Below are positions 10,047-19,508 of a stretch of DNA of 64,000 bases, one piece after another. The notes below the pieces were generated by a model. That model was not told where the DNA came from, did not search any database, and saw only the letters and a program-made list of their open reading frames with translations. The position numbers and the translations under genes were made by a program. The stretch comes from an uncultured Elusimicrobia bacterium (GTDB lineage: Bacteria; Elusimicrobiota; Elusimicrobia; UBA1565; UBA9628), in NCBI GenBank assembly GCA_903881545.1, contig CAIRTQ010000078.1, positions 1 to 64,000 on the forward strand, read 5' to 3'. Within the stretch, counting starts at the first letter, position 1, and the number at the start of each line of letters is the position of its first letter.

Positions 10047-10559
10047 ATGAAGAAGTTACTAGTGTCCGTCTTGATGGTCGCGGCAGTCGCGGCCTGGTCG
10101 CAGGCCCCGGTGGCCGTACCGGCGCCGGCTACTCCGGCACCGCAGACGCCTGCCGAGAAGCAGCCCGCCGCGTCCGTGGTCAAGGTTGAGAAGATCGTCG
10201 TCGCCACTGGCGTGGAGAACCGGGAAGCCACCGGCGCCGCCGCCTCTTTCGGCGCGGACGTCGGCCTGGTCTACTGCTGGACCAAACTCTCCGTCGACAC
10301 CCCACCGGCCAAGATCAAGTATGTGTGGTCTATGGGTGGCCAGAAGGTCTCCGAGTACGATATGGAGATCAAAGCCGCGGGACGCTGGTGGGCCTCCAAG
10401 AAGGTCACGCCCGGCTCCTGGAAAGTCGAAGTGCTCTCCGAAAGCGGCGAGGCCCTGAGTTCCGCCGAGTTCACGGTGACCGCGGAAGCCGCCAAGGCAG
10501 CCGCGCCTGTTGCACCGGCGGCTCCGGTTGCTCCCGCGGCCCCGGCTCCTGCGAAGTAA
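10047..10559 (+). CDS. Secreted DUF2914 domain protein with Ala/Pro-rich flanks
   Basis: Signal peptide MKKLLVSVLMVAAVAAWS; ENREATGAAASFGADVGLVYCWTKL...IKYVWSMGGQKVSEYDMEIKAAGRWWASKKV. Confidence 0.65.
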   Translation: MKKLLVSVLMVAAVAAWSQAPVAVPAPATPAPQTPAEKQPAASVVKVEKIVVATGVENREATGAAASFGADVGLVYCWTKLSVDTPPAKIKYVWSMGGQKVSEYDMEIKAAGRWWASKKVTPGSWKVEVLSESGEALSSAEFTVTAEAAKAAAPVAPAAPVAPAAPAPAK

Positions 10560-10575
10560 GCCGGCTTATGTAATT

Positions 10576-10603
10576 CCCCCGCGCGGGATGTTCCGCGCGG
10601 GGG
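10576..10603 (+). terminator. Perfect 11-bp GC stem-loop (CCCCCGCGCGG-GATGTT-CCGCGCGGGGG), possible terminator or mRNA 3' hairpin
   Basis: Directly read; follows the DUF2914 stop by 16 nt; no T-run after it. Confidence 0.45.
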
Positions 10604-10623
10604 GCGGACAAAGGAAGGACTGC

Positions 10624-11841
10624 ATGACATCCCTAGGTCGTGGAGTCCTGATAGGGCTCGCTCTGTGCGCAGCCACGCCCGCGGCGCACGCGTTCACCGT
10701 GCCCGGCTTCGAGCTGGTCTACAGCTATCCGGTGGACACCTCGCTGGATCGGCCGGAACTGCGCACCGCCTCGGTGGTATGGCCGGAACTCATCGCCTCG
10801 GCCCGGCGCCGGCTCGACTTCGCAGAGTTCTACGTAGCGGTCTCCACCAAACCCGGCGAGCCCATAGACCCGGTCATAGACGCCCTCCGGCAGGCCGGCG
10901 CACGCGGGGTCAAGATACGCTTCCTGGTGCAGGACTCCAAGGCCTCTTCGCCGGAGGGCTTGGTCCGGCTGCGGGCCATCCCGAACCTGGAGTTGCGCGT
11001 CATAGATTATGCCAAGGTCCACCCCTTGGTCCCGGGCGGCATACTGCACGCCAAATATATATTGGCCGACGGCGATACCGCCTATGTCGGTAGCCAGAAC
11101 TTCGACTGGCGTTCGCTCAAGCACATACACGAACTGGGGCTGTTGACCACGGATCAGGGCATCGTGGGCGGCGCGCAGGCCATCTTCGAGCAGGATTGGA
11201 AAGCCCAGGCTTTAATCGCGAAGGGCAAGAGCGTGCCCGTGCTCGCCAAGCGGCCACGACCCGCGGAAACGACCCGGCGCGCCTACCTGGTGGCCAGCCC
11301 GTGGGCCTACGACCCTCCCAGCGTGGGCGACTCGCAAAGCGAACTGGCGCGGATCATCGGCACCGCGCGCCAGGAGATCGCGGTACAACTACTCGATTAT
11401 TCGCCGCTGACCTACGCCAAGCCCAAGCGCTTCTATCCCCCCATCGACAACGCCTTGCGCGACGCGGCGGTGCGCGGGGTCAAGGTCAAGCTCATGGTCT
11501 CGCACTGGAACACGGACAAGCCCGCCATCGACCACTTAAAGAGCCTTTCCTTAATTCCCGGCATTGAGATCCGCGTCGTCACCATCCCGGAGGCCAAAGA
11601 AGGGCCGGTGCCGTTCGCACGCACTATCCACTCGAAATACATGGTGGTGGACGGAAAAATCTTATGGCTGGGCACGAGCAACTGGAGCGGCGGCTATCTG
11701 GATGATTCCCGCAACCTGGAAATCGTGGTCAAAGACGAGGTCCTGGCCAAAGAAGCCGCGTCCATCCACGCCCAGCTTTGGTCCTCGCTTTACAGCAAGC
11801 CCCTCGACATCTCCCTCGACTACCCCAATCCACGCAAGTAG
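10624..11841 (+). CDS. Phospholipase D-like family protein, secreted
   Basis: Two HxK motifs: HAKYILADGDTAYVGSQNFDWR and HSKYMVVDGKILWLGTSNWSGG. Confidence 0.85.
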   Translation: MTSLGRGVLIGLALCAATPAAHAFTVPGFELVYSYPVDTSLDRPELRTASVVWPELIASARRRLDFAEFYVAVSTKPGEPIDPVIDALRQAGARGVKIRFLVQDSKASSPEGLVRLRAIPNLELRVIDYAKVHPLVPGGILHAKYILADGDTAYVGSQNFDWRSLKHIHELGLLTTDQGIVGGAQAIFEQDWKAQALIAKGKSVPVLAKRPRPAETTRRAYLVASPWAYDPPSVGDSQSELARIIGTARQEIAVQLLDYSPLTYAKPKRFYPPIDNALRDAAVRGVKVKLMVSHWNTDKPAIDHLKSLSLIPGIEIRVVTIPEAKEGPVPFARTIHSKYMVVDGKILWLGTSNWSGGYLDDSRNLEIVVKDEVLAKEAASIHAQLWSSLYSKPLDISLDYPNPRK

Positions 11842-11887
11842 TCCCGGCAAGGCCTTCCCGGCCGCTGATTTGGTAAACTTGTCACGG

Positions 11888-12547
11888 ATGGTCAAGACCG
11901 ACGCCCAGCACCGCGCCGACCTAGTCAAATACGGCCGCCTCCTCTGCGAGCAGGGCTTCTGCCCCGCCACCTCCGGCAACCTCTCGGTGCGCCTCGACGC
12001 CTGGCGCATCCTCATCACCCCCACGGGCGTCTCCAAGGGCGACATGAAGCCCGAGGATATGGCCGTCATCTCTCCGGAAGGCAAGCACCGCTTCGGCCGC
12101 AGGAACGCCTCCTCCGAGAAGGACATGCACCTGCAGATCTACCGCCTGCGGCCGGACGTCAACGCCGTGGTCCACGCCCACCCGCCCAAAGCCACCGCTT
12201 TCGCCTGCGCCGGCATCGCTTTAGACCAGCCCATCGCCAGCGAATTCTCCCAGGCCCTGGGCAGCGTGCCCCTGGCGAAGTACGGCACGCCCGGCACGCC
12301 CGATGTGGCCGCAGCTTTGGCCTATCTCGTGCCGCACCATGTCGCCATCCTCATGGGCAACCACGGCGTGGTGACCTACGGCAAGGACCTCTTCGAGGCG
12401 CACGGCCGCATGGAACTGGTGGAGCATTTCGCCCAGATCGTGCAGGGCACGCTGTTGGCCGGGCGCCAGGCCCAGCTCTCGCCCGAGGAACTCAAGCGGC
12501 TCAATGCGGCCGCCCAGCGCTACTCGGCCGGGGCCCAGAGCCGCTGA
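11888..12547 (+). CDS. Class II aldolase/adducin family protein (fuculose-phosphate aldolase-like)
   Basis: TSGNLSVRLDAWRILITPTGVSKGDM...VHAHPPKATAFA...GNHGVVTYG; start ATG 11888. Confidence 0.88.
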   Translation: MVKTDAQHRADLVKYGRLLCEQGFCPATSGNLSVRLDAWRILITPTGVSKGDMKPEDMAVISPEGKHRFGRRNASSEKDMHLQIYRLRPDVNAVVHAHPPKATAFACAGIALDQPIASEFSQALGSVPLAKYGTPGTPDVAAALAYLVPHHVAILMGNHGVVTYGKDLFEAHGRMELVEHFAQIVQGTLLAGRQAQLSPEELKRLNAAAQRYSAGAQSR

Positions 12548-12563
12548 TCCCAGGAGGACATCC

Positions 12564-13820
12564 ATGAACAAAAAAAACTTGCTAGACCGCTTCCTGCGCT
12601 ACGCGCGCATAGACACCCAATCCCAGGAGGACGTGGAGAGCTATCCCAGCACGGCCAAGCAGCTCGACCTCTCCCGCCTGCTCCTCAAGGAGCTCAAGGC
12701 CCTCGGCGTCAAGGCCGCCAAGATCGACAAGAACGGCTACCTCGTGGCCACCATCCCGAGCAACCTCCCCAAGACCGACGACGCCTTCGGCAAGGTGCCG
12801 ATCCTGGGATTCGTGGCCCATGTGGACACCTCCCCCGAGGTCTCGGGCGCCGGAGTCAAACCGCAGGTCATCGCCTACAAGGGCGGCGACATCCCCCTGC
12901 CGGGGGATACAACCGTAGTCATCAAGGCCTCGGAGAACCCCGGCCTCAAGGACAACATCGGCAAGGACATCGTCACCTCGGACGGGACCACCCTGCTGGG
13001 CGCCGACGACAAGGCCGGCGTCGCCGTGATCATGTCTCTGGCCGAGAGGCTCCTGTCCGATCCAAAAATCGCGCACGGCGACATCAAGCTGGCCTTCACC
13101 CCGGACGAGGAGGTAGGCGGCGGGACCAAGTTCTTCAACATCAAGGCCTTCGGCGCGCAGTACGCCTACACCGTGGACGGCGACAAGGCCGGCGAGCTCA
13201 ACAAGGAGACCTTCAGCGCGGACACGGCCGTGGTGACGGTCACCGGCCGCGACATACACCCCGGCTCGGCCAAGGACATCATGATTAACGCGGCCCGCGT
13301 GGCCTGCGAGATCGTGGCGCGCACGCCCAAGGGCATGGCCCCCGAGACTTCCGAGGGCTACCAGCCCTACATGCACCCCTACGTCATCGAGGGCGGGGTG
13401 GGCCAGGCCGTGGTCAAAATATTGTTCCGGGACTTCAAGACCGAGGGGCTCGTGGCGCTCAGGAAGCGGCTGGAGGACATCGTCGCCGACGTCCAGGCGC
13501 TGTTCCCCAAGGCCAAGATCGCGATTAAAGTGACCGAGTCCTACCGCAACATGGGCCCCATCCTGGAGAAAACCCCGCTGGTCCTCGAAACACTCTGGGA
13601 GGCGGCCACGCGCGCCGGGGTCGCCCCGTCGTGGGTGCCCATCCGCGGCGGGACCGACGGCTCGCGCCTGACCGAGATGGGCCTGCCCACCCCCAACTTC
13701 TGGACCGGAGGCCGCAACTTCCACGGCAAGACCGAGTGGCTATCGATCGAGGATATGGGAAAATCCCTGGAGGCCGCGGTCCACTTGGTCCAGATCTGGG
13801 TCGAGAAGAGCCGGCAGTAG
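12564..13820 (+). CDS. pepT: Peptidase T (tripeptide aminopeptidase)
   Basis: LLDRFLRYARIDTQSQED...FVAHVDTSPEVSGAGVKPQ...LLGADDKAGVAVIM...RGGTDGSRLTEMGLPTPNFWTGGRNFHG. Confidence 0.93.
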   Translation: MNKKNLLDRFLRYARIDTQSQEDVESYPSTAKQLDLSRLLLKELKALGVKAAKIDKNGYLVATIPSNLPKTDDAFGKVPILGFVAHVDTSPEVSGAGVKPQVIAYKGGDIPLPGDTTVVIKASENPGLKDNIGKDIVTSDGTTLLGADDKAGVAVIMSLAERLLSDPKIAHGDIKLAFTPDEEVGGGTKFFNIKAFGAQYAYTVDGDKAGELNKETFSADTAVVTVTGRDIHPGSAKDIMINAARVACEIVARTPKGMAPETSEGYQPYMHPYVIEGGVGQAVVKILFRDFKTEGLVALRKRLEDIVADVQALFPKAKIAIKVTESYRNMGPILEKTPLVLETLWEAATRAGVAPSWVPIRGGTDGSRLTEMGLPTPNFWTGGRNFHGKTEWLSIEDMGKSLEAAVHLVQIWVEKSRQ

Positions 13821-13834
13821 CGGCGGGCCGCCCG

Positions 13835-14449
13835 ATGCGGCGCTGCGGCTGGAGCACGCACGACCCCGATTACCTGGCTTATCATGACCGGGAATGGGGC
13901 GCGCCGGTGTCCGACGACCGAAAGCTCTTCGAGTTCCTGGTCCTGGAAGGCGCCCAGGCGGGCCTGAGCTGGCTGACCATACTGCGGCGGCGCGAGGGCT
14001 ACCGCAAGGCCTTCGCCGGCTTCAACCCGCGGAGAGTGGCGCGCTTCGGCCAGAGGGAGGTCGACCGCCTCCTGCAAGACGCCGGCATCATCCGCAACCG
14101 GCTCAAGATCCGCGCCGCGATCCGCAACGCGCAGGTGTTCCTGGAGATCCAGCGGGAGTTCGGCAGCTTCTCAGCCTATCAGTGGCGCTTCGTCGGCGGT
14201 AAGCCGATCCAGAACCGATTCCGCAGCCTGGCGCAAATGCCGGCCACTTCGAGCGTCTCGGACGCCTTCAGCCGCGACCTCAAGCGCCGGGGCATGTCGT
14301 TCGTGGGCTCCACCATCATCTACGCGCACATGCAGGCGGTGGGAATGGTCAACGACCACATTATGGGATGCTTCCGCTGCCGCGAGTTGGCAGCGCTGGG
14401 CCGGAGCTTCCGGCCGGACGGCCTTACGCCTCCGCGACCTCGACCTTGA
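13835..14449 (+). CDS. tag: DNA-3-methyladenine glycosylase I
   Basis: MRRCGWSTHDPDYLAYHDREWGAPVSDDRKLFEFLVLEGAQAGLSWLTIL. Confidence 0.92.
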   Translation: MRRCGWSTHDPDYLAYHDREWGAPVSDDRKLFEFLVLEGAQAGLSWLTILRRREGYRKAFAGFNPRRVARFGQREVDRLLQDAGIIRNRLKIRAAIRNAQVFLEIQREFGSFSAYQWRFVGGKPIQNRFRSLAQMPATSSVSDAFSRDLKRRGMSFVGSTIIYAHMQAVGMVNDHIMGCFRCRELAALGRSFRPDGLTPPRPRP

Positions 14450-14825
14450 CCTCAGGGTGCAGGCTGGCGCTGACCGGGCAGGCCCTGATGCAGGCCTTGA
14501 GCTTCTCCTTCTGAGCCGCGCTCAGATGGGCCGGCAGGACCAGGCGGCCGATCAGTCGCGCCACCCGGCGCGGGCTGGCCGCCATCTCCTTCTCCACCTC
14601 GAGGCTGGCGCCCGCCAGGTCCAGGCCGTCCTTGGCCGCGGCCTTGGACATGATGGTCAGGATGCAGGACGCCACCGAGGCGGCCAGCAGGTCCGTGGGC
14701 GAGAAGGTGCGGCCGCGGCCCCCGTTGTCCTCGGGCAGGTCCGTGGCTATCTTGCAGCCGGTAGGCCCGTGCACGAGTTCAACGGTGTCGTCGCCGATGT
14801 ACTGCGCCTTGATCTTGACCGCCAT
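14424..14825 (-). CDS. OsmC family protein
   Basis: DNGGRGRTFSPTDLLAASVASCILTIMSKAA; start refined to ATG 14825. Confidence 0.88.
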   Translation of the reverse strand: MAVKIKAQYIGDDTVELVHGPTGCKIATDLPEDNGGRGRTFSPTDLLAASVASCILTIMSKAAAKDGLDLAGASLEVEKEMAASPRRVARLIGRLVLPAHLSAAQKEKLKACIRACPVSASLHPEVKVEVAEA

Positions 14826-14838
14826 GTCCGCGTCCTCC

Positions 14839-17325
14839 CTAGTCCACGGTGATGGACTTGCTGACATTCTTGGGCGAATCCGGGTGCACGCCGTGCCCCT
14901 TGATCTCCAGCCGGTCCAGAAAAGTGCGCTTCAGGACGCTCATGCGCAGGGCCAGAAGCTGTAGGACCGCGGCGCTGGTGAAGAAAGGCAGCAGGTCGTC
15001 GCCGGTGCGCGGCAGGCGGATGTAGCCGTCCCGGGCCGGGCCGGCGGCCTCCAGCAAGGCGCGGTCATCCTCGGCGATGATGTAGACGTCGGCGCCGCGG
15101 ATCTTGTGCGTGTGGATCTGCGAGATGGTCAGGTGCACATCGCGCTCGGCCGGGCCGGTCACGAACACGAGCGGGTAGTCGGAGTAGAGGCTCTTGAAGA
15201 AATCGTGCTTCGCAAAGACTCCGTCAAAGAGGCGCTGCTCGGCCGCGCTCAAGCCGGAGGGTCTCACATTGCGGAAGGCGTAAGCCGCCACGGCGCGGCA
15301 GAGCCGGGCCAGGCCGCGGGCGGAGACGCCCTTTTTGCCGGCCAGGTCCTCGGAGAACCGGGCGAACTCCTCCAGGATGGAGCGCACCGCGCCGATGCCG
15401 AAGACGGTATTGACGCCCAGGATGGTGTTGGGGCCATGCTTAAACTCGGCGCCCTCGTAGCCCTCGGTGTGGTTAAGCGCGACCTCGCGGATCTTGAGAG
15501 CGCCCTCCTTGGCAACGCCCTGCATGCCGGTGGCCAGGATGTGTATGCTAGGCGCCAGGCACAGGCGGCGCGCGGCGCGCTCCACCGCGTCCGGGACCGA
15601 AGCCAGAGTCTCCTCCAACAGCGCGGGCACGCGCAGGAAATTTTCCAGACGCCGCTTGGCCTTCGGGCCCGGCCCAGCGGACTTAAGCGCCAGGACATAG
15701 AGGACGGCGAGCTGATTCATGAAACTCTTGGTCGCCGGGACCGCGATCTCCGGGCCGCAGTAGAGGGGGAGGTAAAGGTCGGTCTTCTCCAGCGCCAGGG
15801 TGGAGTTGACGTTGTTGACCACGGTGAGCACGCCGATCCGCTTGCCGGAGGCGCGGATGAGGCCGATGACGTCGATAAGGTCCTTGGTCTCCCCGCTCTG
15901 GCTGATGCCGATGACCAGATCGCCGTCGCGCAGGGACTCGGAGCACTGGGCCCGGAAATCCCCGGGCAGCATGGCCGAGACCTTGATGCCCGCGATCCTG
16001 TTGAAAAAGACCGCGGCCACCTGGGCCGCGTGATAGGAGGTCCCGCAGGCGATCAAAGTGACGGCGCGGCCCCGGCGGTGCGCCTGCCGGATGCGCGAAG
16101 CGAAGCCCGCGCAGCGGGCCGCGACGTCGTCGGCCTCGTCCCGGAGCAGGATGGCGTCCAGAAGCCGCAGCGCGGGCGCAGATCCCGCCGGAGCCAGCCG
16201 GCAAAGCTCTTCCAAAAATCCGCCCAGATAGGAGGAGAATCCCCCCCGGCCCAGGGCGGCGCCCGCGGCTCGGGCGCTCTGGCGCAGGCGCGCGAAGTCC
16301 GCGCCGCGCGCGAACCGGCCGAAGCTCTCGTGCAGGCGCTCGGCCCGGGTGATGGCGCTCAGTTCACGCGCGGCCTGGCGCGCGGACCGGACCAAGGCGG
16401 GCTGTCGGCGGGCCAGCGCGTCGGCGCAGGAGATGGCGGGCGAGCGGCGCAGGAACAAAGTGATGACCTTGCGCACCGCCGCTGGCTGACTGAATATCTC
16501 CTGCTGCATGAAATAACGGAAAGGCGCCTTAAGCTCGGTCTCCTCGGCCGTAAGCCGGCTGCGCACCGGCGTCTTGTCTAGCCGGCGTCCGGATCGCAGG
16601 TGGAAGAACTCCGCTTGGTCGTGCGTGTAGAGGGCAAACTCGTCCTCGGCCATGGGAATGAGGATTTTCGTCATGGACAACACCGAGGCCAGGTCCGAGG
16701 AGGCGATGGTGAAGGTGCCTCGACCTTCCTCGTCACCCACTCCCATGTAGAGGCTGCTGCCCGCCTTGATGGCGGCGACCAGTTGGGTCTCGGGATCGAC
16801 GATGATGGCCGCGTAGGAGCCCACCAGTTTCCGGGCCGCGGCCAGGATTGCCGCCCGGAGGGCGCGGCGGCGGTCCGGGGTCCGGCGCAGCTCTTGGGCG
16901 AAGAAATGCTCGACCGTGTGCACCAGCATCTCGCCGTCGTTGTCACCCAGGACGCGGTGGCCTTCGCTCTGGAGCCAGGCCTTGAGCGGGTCGCAGTTGG
17001 TGATGTTGCCGTTGTGGGCGCCGTAAAGGTGGGTCTTGCAGCGCACCTCATGGGGCTGGGCGTTGACGCGCGTGACCGTGCCGAAGGTGGCCCAGCGCAC
17101 CTGCCCGCAGAAGACCCGGCCGGAGAGCGCGGGGATGCCGAGTTCCTTGGTCACCACGGTCGGGGAGCCCACGTCCTTGCGCAAAACGGTCCGACCGGCC
17201 TGGGATTGGATGATGGCGCCGGTGGAGTCGTAGCCGCGGTATTCGAGCATCCGCAGCAGGCGCGAGGCGACCGCGCCCAGATCGCTGCGGTCCTTCTCGC
17301 AACGCAAGCCGATGACGCCGCACAT
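14839..17325 (-). CDS. glmS: Glutamine-fructose-6-phosphate aminotransferase (GlmS), enlarged 828-aa form
   Basis: MCGVIGLR (Cys1 GATase II), VRWATFGTVTRVNAQPHE, SIS domains CGTSYHAAQVA and ISQSGETKDLID. Confidence 0.85.
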   Translation of the reverse strand: MCGVIGLRCEKDRSDLGAVASRLLRMLEYRGYDSTGAIIQSQAGRTVLRKDVGSPTVVTKELGIPALSGRVFCGQVRWATFGTVTRVNAQPHEVRCKTHLYGAHNGNITNCDPLKAWLQSEGHRVLGDNDGEMLVHTVEHFFAQELRRTPDRRRALRAAILAAARKLVGSYAAIIVDPETQLVAAIKAGSSLYMGVGDEEGRGTFTIASSDLASVLSMTKILIPMAEDEFALYTHDQAEFFHLRSGRRLDKTPVRSRLTAEETELKAPFRYFMQQEIFSQPAAVRKVITLFLRRSPAISCADALARRQPALVRSARQAARELSAITRAERLHESFGRFARGADFARLRQSARAAGAALGRGGFSSYLGGFLEELCRLAPAGSAPALRLLDAILLRDEADDVAARCAGFASRIRQAHRRGRAVTLIACGTSYHAAQVAAVFFNRIAGIKVSAMLPGDFRAQCSESLRDGDLVIGISQSGETKDLIDVIGLIRASGKRIGVLTVVNNVNSTLALEKTDLYLPLYCGPEIAVPATKSFMNQLAVLYVLALKSAGPGPKAKRRLENFLRVPALLEETLASVPDAVERAARRLCLAPSIHILATGMQGVAKEGALKIREVALNHTEGYEGAEFKHGPNTILGVNTVFGIGAVRSILEEFARFSEDLAGKKGVSARGLARLCRAVAAYAFRNVRPSGLSAAEQRLFDGVFAKHDFFKSLYSDYPLVFVTGPAERDVHLTISQIHTHKIRGADVYIIAEDDRALLEAAGPARDGYIRLPRTGDDLLPFFTSAAVLQLLALRMSVLKRTFLDRLEIKGHGVHPDSPKNVSKSITVD

Positions 17326-17382
17326 GGGGATTACTATAACAAAAAGTGCGGCGCCCTTATCGGCACGGGAGGACGGGCGCGC

Positions 17383-17820
17383 CTACTCGAAATCCTGGGG
17401 TGCGGGCACGCCCTCGGGGCCGGCCGTGCGGTCCACCACGATCTCTATGGCCGGGCTGACCCAGCGGTGGTTGCCCTTGGTGATGACGCAGAGCCGGTAA
17501 TACCATATCCCGTCATCCACGCGGGCGTCCTCGTACCTCGTGACCGCGCGGTCCGCCGTGGAGAACAGCTCGCCGTTCTCGGGGTAGACCGGGTCGCGCA
17601 TGGTGGAGGAGCGCACCAGCCGGTAAGACTTGAAGTCGGCGCGCTTGTACCTGCGCCACGAGGTCATGACCCGGCCGTTCTGGTAGCGCGCGGTAAAGCC
17701 TATGGCGCGCACCAGGATGGGAGCTTTGTAGACTTCAAGCTCGCCGGCCCACGCCCCGGCCCCGCAGAAGATGATGAGGACGGCCGCCAGAGCGGACGCC
17801 AGGAAGGAAATTCTAAGCAT
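17383..17820 (-). CDS. Secreted protein of unknown function
   Basis: Signal peptide MLRISFLASALAAVLIIFCGAGAWA; start refined to 17820. Confidence 0.6.
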   Translation of the reverse strand: MLRISFLASALAAVLIIFCGAGAWAGELEVYKAPILVRAIGFTARYQNGRVMTSWRRYKRADFKSYRLVRSSTMRDPVYPENGELFSTADRAVTRYEDARVDDGIWYYRLCVITKGNHRWVSPAIEIVVDRTAGPEGVPAPQDFE

Positions 17821-19447
17821 TAGCCGGGGCAGGGACCGCCGGCTCTCCGTCGCAGGACTCACGGGCGCACTTCTTTTGCTCGTGGGCGTTCCAAAGGTTG
17901 CGCACCAGGTCGGTGGTCTGCTGGGCGATCCAGGACGCGACCCCGACTATCGGATTCGGCATGACGAACGCGCAGATCAGAGTGGCCGAAGCGGCAAGGT
18001 TCCTGATGGTCTGGAACGATTTCTCGGTCCTGGTCAGAGTGGGATCCCGCAGCACTTTGACCTCGGTGCGCGCCAGGGTGACCGCGTTGACCCCGGGAAT
18101 CAGGTTCATCGCCACCCCGCCCAAGGTTTCCACCGCCAGCACCGCCAGCGGGCGCAGCTTGCCGTTGTAAAGATGGACCTGGTACTTCAGGCTATTCGCC
18201 GAGGCATCTTTAGTGGGAATCTCGTGAGCGATGCTGGCTTTCGTCAGCACATTGAATTCATGGCCGGCCCCGGCATTCTGCAGTGCCGTCATTTCCTGTG
18301 CGACCTTTTCTTGATACTGCGGCTGGCTCAAGATGTACCGCTGAAAGTTCTCATCGCCGGTGGCGGCCTTCACGGCTTCCAGGTTGACCACCATGCGCGC
18401 GTCCTTCTCCTGGCCCGGCGCGGCCTGGTCTGGCACATGCTTCATGCCCCAAGCGGCCTCAAAATTCCGCCGGCCGCTCCAGCCCTCGTACAATCTGGTC
18501 AGGTCGGCCTGCGGGATGCCGCCGTTCTGAACGAGGCCGTGCAAAGCCATGAACTGCTTGCTGGCCGGATCCACATAGTGGGAGGCGACCCGGGCCAGTC
18601 CGACCTGGACCGGCGCCAGCGCCGCGTATATCCCCCCTCCCGCGACGCCTGATATCCCTAGCCATTTGATGCCGGTCAAAGCGCTTTCGGAAAGGCCGCG
18701 CAGAGGGCTCTGCGGACGCAGGAACAATTCCAGCTTCGCCTCGCGCAGCGCCCAATTCTTCAAGTGGCCGAACAAGCCATGGGCGGGCGGCGCAGGCGGC
18801 GGCAACGGGGATGGGGGCGGAGCGAGCCGGCCTAGCAGTGCCGCCTGGGGCCGGGGGATGGCATTGGCCTTCTGGAACTGTCCCGCGGTCATGAGGCCAG
18901 ACCTGACCGGAATGGCATTGGCGCCCGAAAAAGCTTGGAGGTTCTTGGCTCCGCTCAAGCCGGCAGCCAGGGCTTGGGCGTTGGCTTGCATGCCCGCGCT
19001 CCTCTTCGGCGTAAGGGCACGATTGGACATGCGGGCCGCGGCCGCGCCCCTCTTGCGGGGAATGCCGCCGGGCATATAATTCCGGCGCAGGGCGTCCACC
19101 TCGCCCGCGAGGCCAAGCTCACCAGAGAGCGCATCGATCTTGCCGCTATAGGCCGCGATATCCACCGTTGTGGCGCAGGGCAAGGCGCAGCCTTCCTGCA
19201 CATCCCGTATCCCGTTCAGGACATCTTGGAAAGATGCCAAGGCCGCGGGGAGCATGACTCCTTGGTCCGCGTAGGCCTGGCCAGGCTGGTGCGCCAGGAA
19301 GGACGCAACCGCCGCCGCCTGGGCCCGCGCCAGGGCGGCTTCAAAATCAGGCGTGGGAAGGTTCTGCGCCTGTCCCGCGACAGGAAGCGCCAATAGCAAC
19401 GGCAATAAAAAGGGCCGCAAGGGCCGGCACAAGTTGGAATGCTTCAT
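17813..19447 (-). CDS. Large secreted protein of unknown function
   Basis: 544 aa with signal peptide PFLLPLLLALPVAGQAQ. Confidence 0.65.
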   Translation of the reverse strand: MKHSNLCRPLRPFLLPLLLALPVAGQAQNLPTPDFEAALARAQAAAVASFLAHQPGQAYADQGVMLPAALASFQDVLNGIRDVQEGCALPCATTVDIAAYSGKIDALSGELGLAGEVDALRRNYMPGGIPRKRGAAAARMSNRALTPKRSAGMQANAQALAAGLSGAKNLQAFSGANAIPVRSGLMTAGQFQKANAIPRPQAALLGRLAPPPSPLPPPAPPAHGLFGHLKNWALREAKLELFLRPQSPLRGLSESALTGIKWLGISGVAGGGIYAALAPVQVGLARVASHYVDPASKQFMALHGLVQNGGIPQADLTRLYEGWSGRRNFEAAWGMKHVPDQAAPGQEKDARMVVNLEAVKAATGDENFQRYILSQPQYQEKVAQEMTALQNAGAGHEFNVLTKASIAHEIPTKDASANSLKYQVHLYNGKLRPLAVLAVETLGGVAMNLIPGVNAVTLARTEVKVLRDPTLTRTEKSFQTIRNLAASATLICAFVMPNPIVGVASWIAQQTTDLVRNLWNAHEQKKCARESCDGEPAVPAPANA

Positions 19448-19508
19448 ATAAAGAAGCTATATGGTATGCCCTATGGCCATGACCTGTCAAGGGACAAAGG
19501 GCCTAGAT

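Noticed and set aside
10576-10603. GC hairpin as a riboswitch
   Set aside because: Simple 11-bp stem-loop without further conserved structure; terminator-like or 3'-end hairpin is simpler.
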